Under the pieces are notes generated by a model. It searched no databases and was not told where the DNA came from. It saw only the letters and a list, made by a program, of their open reading frames with translations. 64,000 nucleotides of DNA from Pseudoalteromonas marina. Its GTDB lineage: Bacteria; Pseudomonadota; Gammaproteobacteria; Enterobacterales; Alteromonadaceae. The position numbers and the translations under genes are program-made. Of the stretch, positions 16,509-26,977 are shown piece after piece. The stretch covers positions 1,736,001-1,800,000 of the forward strand of contig NZ_AHCB03000005.1 of assembly GCF_000238335.3 (NCBI RefSeq). Direction: 5' to 3'. Position 1 is the first letter of the stretch, and the number at the start of each line of letters is the position of its first letter.

Positions 16509-17930
16509 TTAGTGCTCTTCAATTCTTTTTAAAGTATTTGAAACAAGATTATCAGCCTTTGCTACTGTCGATGCTTCCGCATAGCATCTTAGCTCTGGTG
16601 CATTTCCTGAAGGACGTAAATGAACAATCGTCTCATCTGCAAAAGATATTCTCAAGCCATCGGTCTCGTCCACATCTGTTACATCAGTTTCACAGCCTAA
16701 ACTAACAAGCCATTGATTAGGGTACTGCACGATATTGCTAATTAGATCTAAACTTTTATGAATTGCATAGTCTTTAATGCGGTCACTTGAAGTAAACCTA
16801 CTAGGTAAACTATCAACCATTTGGCTAATGCTGGTTACGTTTAACTGACTGAGTAATACGATCACAGGCAATATTGCATCGCGTGTAGGTAATGGTTTTA
16901 TTATCTTACCATTTAATATAACTTCACTTGCTAGCAAATAGCCACCATTAGCTTCAAAACCAGCAACGGCACTATACTTTTTACATAATTCCTCAAGTCC
17001 CGCAATGACATATGGCGAACCAATTTTTGTACGCTCAACATGCTTAAATAGAGCTGACTTTTCGATTGCTGTGTTACAGCTCACAGGTGTTGCTAAGGCT
17101 TCTATTTTTAGAACTTTCGAACATAATAAACCCAAAATATCACCGCGAAGCCATTCTCCATTTTCATCAGATAATAAAGGCCTGTCACCATCGCCATCTG
17201 TTGAGAATAATGCATCTAGTTTGTATTCTTTAACCCAATCCTTCGCTTTTTGTTTGTCTGCATCAGATACTGCCTCAGTATCAATGGGCACAAAGTTATC
17301 ACTTCGCCCTAGTGTAACAACTTCCGCGCCAAGGCTTTCAAATATTTCACCATAAAGATCACGACCTGCACTTGAGTGTTCATATATACCAATGCGTTTT
17401 CCAGACAACGTTTTTTTATCAAATGCTTCTATATTCCTAGTGATATAAACTTGCTTTGCATCTAATAGAGTTTTTAACTCTGGTAAAAGCTCTAAGGATA
17501 TGGGTAAAACAGGTGCTTTTATCTCTAAAATAGCAGTTTCATCTGCTTTTGTAATTTCGCCTTCGGAACGGTAAAATTTAAGGCCGTTGCGATCAAATGG
17601 AATATGACTACCTGTAACCATAATGCATGGCATTCCTTGTTGCATCGCATGAAAGGCTAGTGCTGGTGTTGGAATAACACCATAAAACTTAGTTTCAATA
17701 TCGAGCTGCTTTAGTCCTACACTAATCGCTTGAGCCATCCTATAACTGCTAGGGCGGTTATCAATTGCAACAGCAATTGTCTTTAAATCCTGTCCTTTTT
17801 TTAAAACAGAGGCAAACGCAATCGCAAAAGCTGCACATACCTCTATAGTAAAATCACTAACGAGTCCCCTAGCACCGCTAGTACCAAAAGCCACACCTGA
17901 ATCATCAATAATATTATGTGAAAATGCCAT
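16509..17930 (-). CDS. manB: Phosphomannomutase (phosphohexomutase family)
   Basis: 473 residues with the four-domain alpha-D-phosphohexomutase pattern: phosphoserine loop MVTGSHIP with S108, Mg loop STDGDGDRP (near 240-248), sugar-binding region GFEANGGYL, and phosphate-binding RPSGNAPELR near the C-terminus. It interconverts mannose-6-phosphate and mannose-1-phosphate for the GDP-mannose branch. Note SHIP rather than the commoner SHNP in the loop. It lies one base from manC, which uses its product, so the two are tightly coupled. Phosphoglucomutase activity cannot be excluded from sequence. Confidence 0.88.
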   Translation of the reverse strand: MAFSHNIIDDSGVAFGTSGARGLVSDFTIEVCAAFAIAFASVLKKGQDLKTIAVAIDNRPSSYRMAQAISVGLKQLDIETKFYGVIPTPALAFHAMQQGMPCIMVTGSHIPFDRNGLKFYRSEGEITKADETAILEIKAPVLPISLELLPELKTLLDAKQVYITRNIEAFDKKTLSGKRIGIYEHSSAGRDLYGEIFESLGAEVVTLGRSDNFVPIDTEAVSDADKQKAKDWVKEYKLDALFSTDGDGDRPLLSDENGEWLRGDILGLLCSKVLKIEALATPVSCNTAIEKSALFKHVERTKIGSPYVIAGLEELCKKYSAVAGFEANGGYLLASEVILNGKIIKPLPTRDAILPVIVLLSQLNVTSISQMVDSLPSRFTSSDRIKDYAIHKSLDLISNIVQYPNQWLVSLGCETDVTDVDETDGLRISFADETIVHLRPSGNAPELRCYAEASTVAKADNLVSNTLKRIEEH

Positions 17931-17931
17931 T

Positions 17932-19347
17932 TTATTTGCCTTCTATTCGCCCATAGCGATCTTCAAAACGAACAATGTCGTCTTCACCTAGGTAAGAACC
18001 CGACTGAACCTCTATTAGCTCTAGATCTACTTTGCCTGGGTTTTCGAGTGCATGCACAGCCGTTATAGGAATATAAACCGATTCGTTCTCGGTTAAGTAT
18101 TGCTCTTGCCCGTCTAAATGTACTTTGGCAGTACCCGAAACCACAATCCAATGTTCAGCACGGTGGTGGTGCATTTGTACCGACAATTTAGCACCTGGTT
18201 TAACCGTAATACGCTTAACCTGAAAACGCTCACCACAATCAACCGAGTCGTATTTACCCCATGGGCGGTATACTTCACGATGAAATGTAACTTCACCGCG
18301 CTGCTCATTTTTAAGCTGCTGCACAATGGCTTTTACTTTTTGCGACTCGTTTTTATGGGCAACTAATACCGCATCTTTCGTGTTAACAATAACAAGGTTT
18401 TCAACACCTACGGTGGCAACCAGTTTGTCTTCACCAAATACTAAGGTGTTTTTCGTATCAACCGCTTTTACATCGCCTTTAAAGGCATTACCGTTTTCGT
18501 CTTGTTGAGATACTTCCCATAATGCTTCAAAACCACCTACGTCGTTCCAACCAGCATCCATAGGTACTACAACGGCATCTTTTGTGTGCTCCATTACCGC
18601 GTAATCAATAGACTCGTCGGGGCACTGCTCAAATGCTGCTTTTTCTACCCGAACAAAATCTAAGTCATCGTTTTGTACTTGCATTGCGGCTTCACACGCG
18701 CTGTAAATATCGGGCCTGAATGCTTTTAACTCTTGTAAGTAACGGCTTGCTTTAAACAAAAACATGCCACTATTCCAATAATAATCGCCACTTTCAATGT
18801 AAGTATTTGCGGTAGCTAAATCGGGCTTTTCAACAAAACGGTCAACCACAAAACCTGCTTGGTATTGCTCGCCACGTTTAATATAGCCGTAGCCGGTTTC
18901 GGGCTTGTTGCCCACAATACCAAAAGTAACTAATTTGCCCTGCTCTGCAAGCATGGCTGCTTGGTTTACACTTTGCTGAAATGCAGTTGTATTTTCAATA
19001 ACATGGTCGGCAGCAAGTACAAGTAACAATGGATCTTGCTTGTTTTCAATGGCTTTAAACGCGGCTAACGCAATAGCAGGTGCGGTATTACGCCCTACTG
19101 GCTCTAAAAATATACCCGAATGCTCAACATTTAATTGCCTAACTTGCTCTGCAGCTATAAAGCGGTGCTCTTCATTACAAATAAGCATAGCCGGCGAATG
19201 CTCAATACCACTTAAGCGGTTAATGGTTTGCTGCAGCATAGTATGGTTAGAGCCACCAAGTGCTAAAAACTGTTTTGGGTAATTACCGCGCGAAAGCGGC
19301 CACAAGCGCGTGCCAGAACCACCGGCCATAATGACGGGTAAAATCAT
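17932..19347 (-). CDS. manC: Mannose-1-phosphate guanylyltransferase / mannose-6-phosphate isomerase
   Basis: About 471 residues, a typical bifunctional type II PMI-GMP. The nucleotidyltransferase domain begins [17 protein letters not shown] and has FVEKPD; the C-terminal cupin domain has [17 protein letters not shown], carrying the isomerase metal site. It makes GDP-mannose from mannose-1-phosphate and GTP and can also feed mannose-6-phosphate from fructose-6-phosphate. I place the start at ATG 19347, six bases after AAAGGA; a longer in-frame ATG at 19374 would overlap gmm and has no ribosome site. The product is the substrate for Gmd. Confidence 0.93.
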   Translation of the reverse strand: MILPVIMAGGSGTRLWPLSRGNYPKQFLALGGSNHTMLQQTINRLSGIEHSPAMLICNEEHRFIAAEQVRQLNVEHSGIFLEPVGRNTAPAIALAAFKAIENKQDPLLLVLAADHVIENTTAFQQSVNQAAMLAEQGKLVTFGIVGNKPETGYGYIKRGEQYQAGFVVDRFVEKPDLATANTYIESGDYYWNSGMFLFKASRYLQELKAFRPDIYSACEAAMQVQNDDLDFVRVEKAAFEQCPDESIDYAVMEHTKDAVVVPMDAGWNDVGGFEALWEVSQQDENGNAFKGDVKAVDTKNTLVFGEDKLVATVGVENLVIVNTKDAVLVAHKNESQKVKAIVQQLKNEQRGEVTFHREVYRPWGKYDSVDCGERFQVKRITVKPGAKLSVQMHHHRAEHWIVVSGTAKVHLDGQEQYLTENESVYIPITAVHALENPGKVDLELIEVQSGSYLGEDDIVRFEDRYGRIEGK

Positions 19348-19363
19348 AATCATTCCTTTATTT

Positions 19364-19846
19364 TTAAAGCTCAACGCTTATATTGTTACTTAAAGATTCA
19401 AAATACCATTTAGTATGCTTGTGTACTGCGGTGTCGTTAAGTAAATCGTTAATTTCAAACCATTTATAACCGTTATGCTGTACATCCATTGGTAGGTTAC
19501 TAAGTGGTTGTGTCAATTTTATAACAAACGAAATAGCCACATAATGCGTACTAAACTCTTCACCAAATACATTATCGTTATAAAAGTGATCGTACGGGCC
19601 TTGCAGTGTTGCTTGTTCAATAGCAAACTCGGTGCCTAGCTCGTCATGCGTTAAGCGTTTAAATGCACTCGCTAAGCTTTCGTTTTTTAAAATTCGTCCG
19701 CCGGGTACAAACCAAAACCCTTTGGCGGGGCGGTTTAATCGTTGCCCTAATAAGGCTTGGCCATTTTGGTTTATCACCACCAAATCAATAGAAACAAGTG
19801 GGCTACTTTTTATAACGGTACTAAATGTTTGTTGATCTAAAAACAC
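19364..19846 (-). CDS. gmm: GDP-mannose mannosyl hydrolase (Nudix family)
   Basis: 160 residues with the altered Nudix box of the Gmm family: [10 protein letters not shown], then [10 protein letters not shown], lacking the usual second catalytic Glu pattern of ordinary Nudix enzymes. It also has the Gmm hallmarks [20 protein letters not shown] and GPYDHFY. The enzyme cleaves GDP-mannose (and GDP-glucose) to GDP and sugar, and occurs in colanic-acid-type clusters between fcl and manC, exactly as here. It may balance GDP-mannose against GDP-fucose. Confidence 0.92.
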   Translation of the reverse strand: MFLDQQTFSTVIKSSPLVSIDLVVINQNGQALLGQRLNRPAKGFWFVPGGRILKNESLASAFKRLTHDELGTEFAIEQATLQGPYDHFYNDNVFGEEFSTHYVAISFVIKLTQPLSNLPMDVQHNGYKWFEINDLLNDTAVHKHTKWYFESLSNNISVEL

Positions 19847-19855
19847 GTAACAACC

Positions 19856-20815
19856 TTATTTTCTAAAGTTGTTTTGGTTTGCTAAAAACCAATCGTAGGT
19901 GCTAGCTAAACCTTGCTTAAGGTCAATACTGTATTGCCAGCCTAGGTCTTTTAAGCGCGAAACGTCCATTAACTTTCGTGGTGCGCCATCGGGCTTGGTT
20001 GCATCAAACTCAATAGTGCCGTTAAAGCCAACTACTTGAGCTACGGTTTCAACTAATTCACGTATAGTGCAATCTACCCCTGTACCCACGTTTATATGGC
20101 TTAGCATCTCTTGTGTATTGGCTTGGTAGGTTTCGTTATTTAGGTTCATAACGTAAATAGACGCTGCGGCCATGTCGTCTACATGTAAAAATTCTCGCAT
20201 AGGCTTACCCGAGCCCCAAGCAACCACTTTGCTGTCGCCGTTAAGCTTTGCTTCGTGAAAACGGCGTAACAATGCAGGTATTACGTGCGAATTTTCAGGG
20301 TGAAAATTATCGTTTTCACCATATAAATTAGTTGGCATTACCGAGCGGTAATTACGGCCATATTGGCGGTTGTACGATTCGCACATTTTAATACCGGCAA
20401 TTTTAGCAATAGCATAAGGCTCGTTAGTTGGCTCTAACGTACCTGTTAGTAAAGCCTGTTCGGTCATAGGTTGTGTGGCAAGTTTTGGGTAAATGCACGA
20501 CGAACCTAAAAACAATAAATCGTTAACGCCGGCTAAATGTGCGCTGTGTATTATATTGTTTTGTATAGTTAGATTTTGGTAAATAAATTCGGCTGGGTAG
20601 GTATTGTTAGCAACAATACCGCCTACTTTAGCCGCCGCTAAATATACTTGGTCAATTTTATTGGTTTCAAAAAAATGTTTAACCGCTGTTTGATCAAGTA
20701 AATTTAATTCGCTACGGTCTTGAGTAATTACATTTATGTTGGGGTTTAGCGATAACTGGCGAACAATAGCCGAGCCCACCATGCCTTTATGGCCCGCTAC
20801 AAAAACAGTTTTCAT
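19856..20815 (-). CDS. fcl: GDP-L-fucose synthase (epimerase/reductase)
   Basis: About 319 residues of the extended SDR family: NADP-binding [11 protein letters not shown] at the N-terminus, active-site Tyr-Lys in NEPYAIAK, and SSCIYP carrying the catalytic Ser. It converts GDP-4-keto-6-deoxy-mannose, the Gmd product, into GDP-L-fucose. I use ATG 20815 because it fits the family N-terminus ([11 protein letters not shown]); an upstream in-frame TTG at 20845 would only add ten unconserved residues. It lies ten bases from gmm and 53 bases from gmd. Confidence 0.95.
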   Translation of the reverse strand: MKTVFVAGHKGMVGSAIVRQLSLNPNINVITQDRSELNLLDQTAVKHFFETNKIDQVYLAAAKVGGIVANNTYPAEFIYQNLTIQNNIIHSAHLAGVNDLLFLGSSCIYPKLATQPMTEQALLTGTLEPTNEPYAIAKIAGIKMCESYNRQYGRNYRSVMPTNLYGENDNFHPENSHVIPALLRRFHEAKLNGDSKVVAWGSGKPMREFLHVDDMAAASIYVMNLNNETYQANTQEMLSHINVGTGVDCTIRELVETVAQVVGFNGTIEFDATKPDGAPRKLMDVSRLKDLGWQYSIDLKQGLASTYDWFLANQNNFRK

Positions 20816-20868
20816 AATATATCCATGTAAAGTAGCTGCACACAAGGTGCAGCATTGGTACCTAAATG

Positions 20869-21990
20869 TTATTCAACGCTTACGCTAATATTGTAACCAT
20901 GTGTTTTTAAAATAGCGTGTTGTTTTGCTTTACCTAAATCGTTTTGTACCATTTCGGCACACATTTCTTCTACGGTAATTTCTGGCTGCCAACCTAGTTT
21001 AGCTTTTGCTTTAGAAGGATCGCCTAGTAGTGTTTCAACTTCCGCTGGGCGGAAGTAACGTGGGTCAACTTTTACTATTACGTCACCTACTTTTAGTGCT
21101 GCGGCGTTTTCGCCCTCAATTGCCGCTACCGTTGCTATTTCGTCTACGCCTTCGCCACTAAACTCGAGTGTTACACCTAGCTCTTTAGCCGACAAACGCA
21201 CAAAGTCGCGTACCGAAATTTGTTTACCTGTAGCAATAACAAAGTCTTCGGCAACATCTTGTTGTAACATCATCCATTGCATACGCACGTAGTCTTTAGC
21301 GTGGCCCCAATCACGCAGTGCGTCCATGTTACCTAGGTATAGGCACTTTTCTAACCCTTGTGAAATATTGGCTAAAGCACGGGTAATTTTACGGGTAACA
21401 AAGGTTTCACCACGGCGCGGCGACTCATGGTTAAACAAAATACCATTACAGGCATACATACCGTACGACTCACGATAGTTAACCACAATCCAGTACGCAT
21501 ACATTTTTGCAACCGCATAAGGTGAACGTGGGTGAAAAGGCGTTGTTTCTTTTTGCGGAATTTCTTGCACTTCACCGTATAGCTCAGAGGTAGACGCCTG
21601 GTAAAACTTGGTTTTTTTCTCAAGCCCTAAAAAGCGGATTGCCTCTAATAAACGTAATGTGCCTATTGCATCTACATCGGCGGTGTATTCTGGTGCCTCA
21701 AAGCTAACGGCTACATGGCTTTGTGCGCCTAAATTGTATACTTCGTCTGGCTGAACTTCTTTCAAAATACGCGTAAGGTTAGACGTATCGGTTAAATCGC
21801 CATAATGCAAAAAAAACTGTGGGTTAGTTTCGTGGCGATCTTGGTAAATATGGTCCACTCGCTCCGTATTAAAGCTAGATGCACGGCGTTTAATACCATG
21901 TACTTCGTAACCTTTTTCAAGCAACAACTCAGCTAAGTAAGAGCCATCTTGGCCTGTAACACCGGTTATTAACGCAACTTTTTTTGACAT
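20869..21990 (-). CDS. gmd: GDP-mannose 4,6-dehydratase
   Basis: 373 residues, normal for Gmd. NADP-binding [19 protein letters not shown] (glycines at 10, 13 and 16), YNLGAQSHV, active-site [12 protein letters not shown], and the Gmd-specific [15 protein letters not shown] and RYFRPAEVE are all present. It makes GDP-4-keto-6-deoxy-D-mannose from GDP-mannose, the first committed step to GDP-L-fucose. Together with fcl downstream it shows that this strain can supply fucose to the polymer. A clear AAAGGAAATGAC ribosome-binding region precedes the start. Confidence 0.97.
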   Translation of the reverse strand: MSKKVALITGVTGQDGSYLAELLLEKGYEVHGIKRRASSFNTERVDHIYQDRHETNPQFFLHYGDLTDTSNLTRILKEVQPDEVYNLGAQSHVAVSFEAPEYTADVDAIGTLRLLEAIRFLGLEKKTKFYQASTSELYGEVQEIPQKETTPFHPRSPYAVAKMYAYWIVVNYRESYGMYACNGILFNHESPRRGETFVTRKITRALANISQGLEKCLYLGNMDALRDWGHAKDYVRMQWMMLQQDVAEDFVIATGKQISVRDFVRLSAKELGVTLEFSGEGVDEIATVAAIEGENAAALKVGDVIVKVDPRYFRPAEVETLLGDPSKAKAKLGWQPEITVEEMCAEMVQNDLGKAKQHAILKTHGYNISVSVE

Positions 21991-22025
21991 GTCATTTCCT
22001 TTTAAATTTTCTAAGCTGTTAAATG

Positions 22026-23264
22026 TTATAAATGTTTGTTTGTCAGTTTATTTAGGTCTGTAACAAACTGATCAAGTATTTTGTTTTTTGCTAAATAGGT
22101 TTCTGCAAATTGACGAGCTATTTTATTATGTGTAGTTAAATCTCGGTTTAAAATTAGCTCAAGGCCATTAATAAAAGCAGCTGTGTTTTCGGGCTCTACA
22201 CAGTCGTAAATACCTGTATGTTTGTTGGCTATTTGGCCAAGCTCTGTATGTGGCTCTGCAGTAACTAATGCATGCCCCCCAGCCGATAAAATATTGGTTA
22301 GCTTTGATGGCAATACAGCATCGGCTGCACCCTTTTTTTGTACCACTAAATGTACGTCGGCCAATGCTAACATTTGTGGTACTTTTTCCCATGGTTGTAA
22401 TGGCAAAAATACAACATTGTTAAGGTTAAGTTGGTTAGCATTTGCTTTTAATGTATCTACATAAGCGCCAGCACCCACTAATACAAATTTTACATTAGGT
22501 TGTGTTTGGTAATGTTTAGCAGCATCAAGCACTACCTCTAAGCCCTGCTTATTACCAATATTACCTGCGTACAACACTATTTTATCGGTAGGTTTAAAAC
22601 CCCACTCTTTTCTAAGTGCTGCACCGCATGTTTGCGGGGTTACAAAGTCGGTATCGGACCAGTTAGGAAAGTGAATAATTTTACTCTCGCTTACGCCCTT
22701 ACGCTTAGCGTTTTCAATCATTGAATACGATATGGTAGACACTGCATCAAAACGCTTCATTAACCAGCTTTCAATGCGCTTAACAAAGCGCGATACTTTA
22801 CCTTCGCCCATTAATCCTAAACCAAATAATGCATCTACCTCGTAATCTTGAATATGCATTATTGCTTTAGCACCTGTTAATTTTGCGTAAAGTAGCGTAA
22901 ACGGTGCACAAAACAAGGTGGGTTGTACAAGCATAATTACATCTGGTTTTTTAAATAATTGGCTAATTAGGGCAAAAAATGACGAAACAGCAAACGTGCC
23001 TAAATGAACAACGCGCTTTATGGTAGTCACATTTTTAGGCACATAAAGCGGGCAACGTATTACATTTACGCCTTCAACTTCAGTACTGTTAAAAGTAAAT
23101 GCATTAAAACCATTATGTACTTGCCATTCAGGGTAATAAGGTGGCGCAACAACAGCAGTTACATATAAATCTCGCTTAACCAACTCAGGGCACATTTCAC
23201 CATTGTATTTGCCAATACCTGTGAGCTCAGGGGAGTAGTTAAGGCTTTGTAATATTAGTTTCAT
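22026..23264 (-). CDS. WcaI-like glycosyltransferase (GT4)
   Basis: About 412 residues with two Rossmann halves. The acceptor half begins [18 protein letters not shown], the N-terminus typical of the WcaI family of colanic-acid glycosyltransferases. The donor half contains [14 protein letters not shown] and the late [12 protein letters not shown]. It probably adds a sugar (fucose in the case of WcaI) to the lipid-linked repeat on the cytoplasmic face. I choose ATG 23264, seven bases after AAGGA, over the longer ATG at 23303. It overlaps the end of the acyltransferase gene by 26 bases. Sugar specificity is inferred from the family name only. Confidence 0.82.
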   Translation of the reverse strand: MKLILQSLNYSPELTGIGKYNGEMCPELVKRDLYVTAVVAPPYYPEWQVHNGFNAFTFNSTEVEGVNVIRCPLYVPKNVTTIKRVVHLGTFAVSSFFALISQLFKKPDVIMLVQPTLFCAPFTLLYAKLTGAKAIMHIQDYEVDALFGLGLMGEGKVSRFVKRIESWLMKRFDAVSTISYSMIENAKRKGVSESKIIHFPNWSDTDFVTPQTCGAALRKEWGFKPTDKIVLYAGNIGNKQGLEVVLDAAKHYQTQPNVKFVLVGAGAYVDTLKANANQLNLNNVVFLPLQPWEKVPQMLALADVHLVVQKKGAADAVLPSKLTNILSAGGHALVTAEPHTELGQIANKHTGIYDCVEPENTAAFINGLELILNRDLTTHNKIARQFAETYLAKNKILDQFVTDLNKLTNKHL

Positions 23265-23811
23265 TACCAATCCTTGGTTTAACTGGCTTTGCTGGGTTGC
23301 CAATACATATCATGCCAACTGGCATATCCTTGTAAACAGAACTTCTTGAGCCTATAACTGCACCTTTACCAATTGTAATACCTGGTGCTATAAAAACATC
23401 GGTTGCTACCCATGCTTCATCTTCAATAACAATAGGTTTGGCGAATATATCAAAAGCCTCAGATTGGTAATCATGGCTACCAGTACATAAATAGCTTTTT
23501 TGTGACACAACCGCATTTTTACCAATAGTAATTTCACCGAGAGTATAAAGTTCAGCGTTATCGCCAACCCAAGAGTTATCACCAATCGTTAATTTCCAAG
23601 GATATGTTATTTTTACACTCGGGCGGATAACTACATTAGAGCCAATTCTTGCCCCAAAACAACGAAGTAAAAAATTACGCCATTTATAAGCAAATTGTGG
23701 TGACATTGAGAATAATGATGCTTGAATGATCCACCATAATTGCACAATTAAAGCACTCCGCCCTCTAAACCCTTTAGGTAAAACAAATTTATTTAACTTT
23801 TGGAATATCAT
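23239..23811 (-). CDS. WcaF-like O-acetyltransferase (hexapeptide repeat)
   Basis: 190 residues with a left-handed beta-helix of hexapeptide repeats (for example IGDNSWVGDNAEL, IGKNAVVSQ, ITIGKGAVIG) and the CTGSHDYQSEAF active-site stretch of the WcaF family. The family transfers acetyl from acetyl-CoA to a sugar of the growing repeat unit. Its place beside the WcaI-like gene copies the colanic acid gene pairing. Its stop lies inside the wcaI-like coding region and its start lies inside the glycosyltransferase gene upstream, giving a tightly overlapped set. Confidence 0.85.
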   Translation of the reverse strand: MIFQKLNKFVLPKGFRGRSALIVQLWWIIQASLFSMSPQFAYKWRNFLLRCFGARIGSNVVIRPSVKITYPWKLTIGDNSWVGDNAELYTLGEITIGKNAVVSQKSYLCTGSHDYQSEAFDIFAKPIVIEDEAWVATDVFIAPGITIGKGAVIGSRSSVYKDMPVGMICIGNPAKPVKPRIGNETNITKP

Positions 23812-24898
23812 AATTTCTCATATCGTCTATAAATGCAATTAAAGCTTCTTTTGCTTTTACTTTTTCATTTTCAAAATCTACTAATCTTTTGGTTTTCTTA
23901 TCTAAATCAAATCCTTGATTATCAAACTGAAATTTGATTGATTTGGCTATTTCTTTGGCTATATCTGAACTAGGGGTTTCCAATACAGAAAAACCAGATA
24001 AACTTTCAATAACATCCTTCATACAACCTTTGCGCGTTCCAGCTAAAAAAACACCGTTTAATGCAGCTTCGTAAAGGACTAAGGGTTCAGCTTCATTTTT
24101 ATACATAGACGGGAAGATAAAGCAGTCTAAACTTTTATAAAATTCTAATTTATCTTCCTCATACAATGGGCCAAGATATTTAATATTAGGGTTCACAGCT
24201 ACAGCTTCTAATACCATTTTTTTTGCATCGTCATCGGCAAAAGGTCCTGCAATTTTCGCCACGAAATCTATTTGTAATAATTCTAAGTTAGAACAAACCT
24301 TTAAAAATAAGGCAATACCTTTTTCAAGGCATAAATTAGCCAAATGCCCTAACACCACAGTATTTGTTGTGTCTCTTTTCTCAACGTTATTTACAGTTTC
24401 AAAAAACGCCAGATTAGAGACAACTCTAATTTTCTCTTTGTTAATACCATAATGTTCAGTTAGCTTTTCTCCCATTTTTGGGCCTAATACAATATGTGTT
24501 GTTGCACTTCCGGCTATTTTATTAAGTACTGAAAATAAAGAACTATGATCGTTTAAGTAATTGAACGAATGATGGTGGATAAAAATTTTTTGAAAAAACA
24601 CACGGCAAATAGCAATGTAAACCAGATCATAAACCTGACCTGTACCACCATTGATTGGTCGATAGACTACACCACCAAAATTAAATAACAATTTGAAGAA
24701 CATATAAAAGTAACATAAAAAAGTGTGAGTTAATTTAAAAACCCCCCAGTACTTTGACATGAAAAATCTTGCAGCATAACTTGGCACTGTATTAATCACT
24801 GTCGGTTTTAAACCCAACTTTAGTGTTTTATTTAATACAGCTAAGTTTACGTTTGACATACCATGCACAGGTTTTGGTAAATCCATTAAAAATAGCAA
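23789..24898 (-). CDS. Glycosyltransferase, GT4-like
   Basis: 369 residues with a GT-B layout. The C-terminal half has LGHLANLCLEKGIALFL for nucleotide-sugar binding and FPSMYKNEAEPLVLYEA, which carries the EX7E motif of retaining GT4 enzymes. The first half is basic and aromatic (KLTHTFLCYFYMFFK) and may touch the membrane. Donor and acceptor are not predictable. The first start is TTG at 24898, about nine bases after AGAGG; an ATG four codons later (24886) is the alternative. It is markedly AT-rich compared with the export genes. Confidence 0.78.
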   Translation of the reverse strand: MLFLMDLPKPVHGMSNVNLAVLNKTLKLGLKPTVINTVPSYAARFFMSKYWGVFKLTHTFLCYFYMFFKLLFNFGGVVYRPINGGTGQVYDLVYIAICRVFFQKIFIHHHSFNYLNDHSSLFSVLNKIAGSATTHIVLGPKMGEKLTEHYGINKEKIRVVSNLAFFETVNNVEKRDTTNTVVLGHLANLCLEKGIALFLKVCSNLELLQIDFVAKIAGPFADDDAKKMVLEAVAVNPNIKYLGPLYEEDKLEFYKSLDCFIFPSMYKNEAEPLVLYEAALNGVFLAGTRKGCMKDVIESLSGFSVLETPSSDIAKEIAKSIKFQFDNQGFDLDKKTKRLVDFENEKVKAKEALIAFIDDMRNYDIPKVK

Positions 24899-24960
24899 TT
24901 AAAATAGCCTCTATTAAGTTCCAACTCTAAAAACCATACCCCTAAACATGAAGCCACTAG

Positions 24961-26193
24961 CTAGGTACTAAACTTAGATCTGATAATCTGGTTGTATTGT
25001 TGCTGAGTATATATCTCAGACCTTAGATAAGCCTCTTTTGAATGGTGAGACAAGAGTTCACGATCATTACAATATTTTTCTATACATTCTTCGATTGCAT
25101 CTACTGACATCTTTTGTATAACAAAACCAGATTTGTTATTTTCTATTATTTGAGCGCAAGCAGCTGAAGATATCACTGGCGTACCTCGTGATATGGCCTC
25201 AACCTGAACCATTCCAAAACCATCTGACAAGGTAGGAAAAAGTAATACATCGACAGAATCTATTAATGTAGGGATATCATTGGAAGCTACAGTTCCAATG
25301 TACTTATGCCCGGAAAACTCTTGTAACTTAGACTTCTCAACTAATAATTCACCAGCCAAAACTAGTTCAACTTTAAAACCTTGTTTAACTAACCTATCGA
25401 CAGCAGCAACAGCATAATGCACACCTTTTCTTATTGATACATTACCAAGGCATAATAACCTTAAAGGTCTATCAGTATTAATATTAATACGCTGCTGTCT
25501 GCTGATAGAGGAAGCAATGGGTAGAACAGTGATTTTTTTATCAACGCCCCAATATTCTATAGACTTTTTTGAATATTCAGAGTTAACTATAATTTCATCA
25601 GCTATCTCTAATTCGCTTTTAACTCGCTCCTGAAACCCTTTATTCCAATGACCAGAACTTGAATTAGCCCCCCAATCTGAATATTTAGCAGTCTCTTCTT
25701 GAATAAGCTCCCACTCCGCTAATCCTGGATCAACTTGATCAAGAATAACAGTTCCACCAGTATCTTTACTTGCTCTCATACTTTCTAGAGCTCCTCCCGT
25801 GAAAGCAATCAAATTTTCCCCATGCTTAATTTGAGAACCAACAGTCTTCGCATATTTCCCACCATAATAAATCAATAACTGCTGTTTTTCGGCTAATGTT
25901 TTTGCTTTTCTAGTTTTTGCTCTAAAATCTAATCCGAGTATAAATTGCTGCCGAACTTTAGACCAAGGTAGGTCTTTATGATTACGGCACAATAGTGCTT
26001 TAATTGCAGGCGACCCATTAAACATTGGGGTAGCTTTGGTCGCCCAATAAGGCATGTAGATATCTGTATATAAGTAATTTAATTTACCCGCAACATTTAG
26101 AGCTAAAGGTAGGCTGTATCGTTCCCTAGAGCCCATACAAGATACTGTAAACTTATTGTTTTTCATTTTAGTTAATAAATCAGACATAACCAT
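24961..26193 (-). CDS. Glycosyltransferase, GT4-like
   Basis: 410 residues of GT-B type. The donor domain contains LLCLGNVSIRKGVHYAV and the late FPTLSDGFGMVQVEAISRGTPVI, an EX7E-like motif in which the first acidic residue is Asp. The start overlaps the sulfotransferase stop region by 14 bases. An internal ATG two codons in (26187) is equally plausible. It probably builds the repeat unit together with the neighbouring GT4 genes; no sugar specificity can be read from sequence. Confidence 0.8.
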   Translation of the reverse strand: MVMSDLLTKMKNNKFTVSCMGSRERYSLPLALNVAGKLNYLYTDIYMPYWATKATPMFNGSPAIKALLCRNHKDLPWSKVRQQFILGLDFRAKTRKAKTLAEKQQLLIYYGGKYAKTVGSQIKHGENLIAFTGGALESMRASKDTGGTVILDQVDPGLAEWELIQEETAKYSDWGANSSSGHWNKGFQERVKSELEIADEIIVNSEYSKKSIEYWGVDKKITVLPIASSISRQQRININTDRPLRLLCLGNVSIRKGVHYAVAAVDRLVKQGFKVELVLAGELLVEKSKLQEFSGHKYIGTVASNDIPTLIDSVDVLLFPTLSDGFGMVQVEAISRGTPVISSAACAQIIENNKSGFVIQKMSVDAIEECIEKYCNDRELLSHHSKEAYLRSEIYTQQQYNQIIRSKFST

Positions 26194-26956
26194 ACCTTGC
26201 AGCTTGTTCTAAAAATACTTTGCTAATTTTGGCTGACGAAATAATAGCATCACGGTATTCCTCCAAACCTTTATTTTCACCGGCCCCCCGCACAAAATTA
26301 AATTTATTATTATTATGCCTATCACCATCAGTATTAAGAGTTTTCTTCATTTGATCTCGTGAGGAAAGCTCCAAGGCTTTTGTAATTATCGAATCATCAA
26401 TAGAATAGCCTAACTGCCTATATACTTTTGAAATTTCGATTAAGGGAGAAGCTTGTAGATCTTCGTACCTAACAATAATAGCCCCTTTATCTTCCCAGCT
26501 TTTCATAAAGTTTCCCCAAGCATTAAAACCATAACGCCAATCAAACATAAATTCATCGATGTTTGATACTTTTTTGCCTCGCGCTTTTTCAAGGTAGTTA
26601 TGATAACTTGATATTACAAAAAAAGGATTCCTGACAACTACTACACTTTTAACCCCCTTAAAAAAAGGTGTGTATGGGAAATGTGTTTTTAAAAAGACAG
26701 GACAAGCCTCAATAATTTTGATTTCGGAAAGGCTCCTGTTACCTCTGATAACTGGAGAGTAATTCTCTATAGTACGAAAGTTAATTTTTTCACCACCTTC
26801 AATCAACGAGTTAACATTGGAAACAACAAATCGAAACCAGCTATTTCCTGATTTAGGAAAAGAAGCCAGTAAAACACTTGAAGAGGGAAACTGTTTTGGT
26901 GCTTCAAATATTGCTCTAGAATAACGCTCCAATTGATAAAATAAACTTTGGTACAT
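26180..26956 (-). CDS. PAPS-dependent carbohydrate sulfotransferase
   Basis: 258 residues of the P-loop sulfotransferase family. The 5'-phosphosulfate loop is SFPKSGNSWF (32-41, K35). The KTH stretch at 90-92 places the likely catalytic His at H92. The 3'-phosphate-binding motif is VVVRNPFFVISSYHNY (R109, S117), followed by VRYEDL. A C-terminal FVRGAGENKG stretch recalls the RKGxxGDWK motif that touches the nucleotide. It would move sulfate from PAPS to a sugar hydroxyl at the cytoplasmic face before flipping. It sits between the polymerase and glycosyltransferase genes, in a locus that also encodes the whole PAPS route, so a polysaccharide acceptor is strongly suggested. Confidence 0.88.
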   Translation of the reverse strand: MYQSLFYQLERYSRAIFEAPKQFPSSSVLLASFPKSGNSWFRFVVSNVNSLIEGGEKINFRTIENYSPVIRGNRSLSEIKIIEACPVFLKTHFPYTPFFKGVKSVVVVRNPFFVISSYHNYLEKARGKKVSNIDEFMFDWRYGFNAWGNFMKSWEDKGAIIVRYEDLQASPLIEISKVYRQLGYSIDDSIITKALELSSRDQMKKTLNTDGDRHNNNKFNFVRGAGENKGLEEYRDAIISSAKISKVFLEQAARYGYV

Positions 26957-26977
26957 TCAAATTTCCTATGTCTGTTC

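Noticed and set aside
18114..18508. Several small frames inside manC on both strands
   Set aside because: They lie wholly within a well supported coding region and show no independent features.
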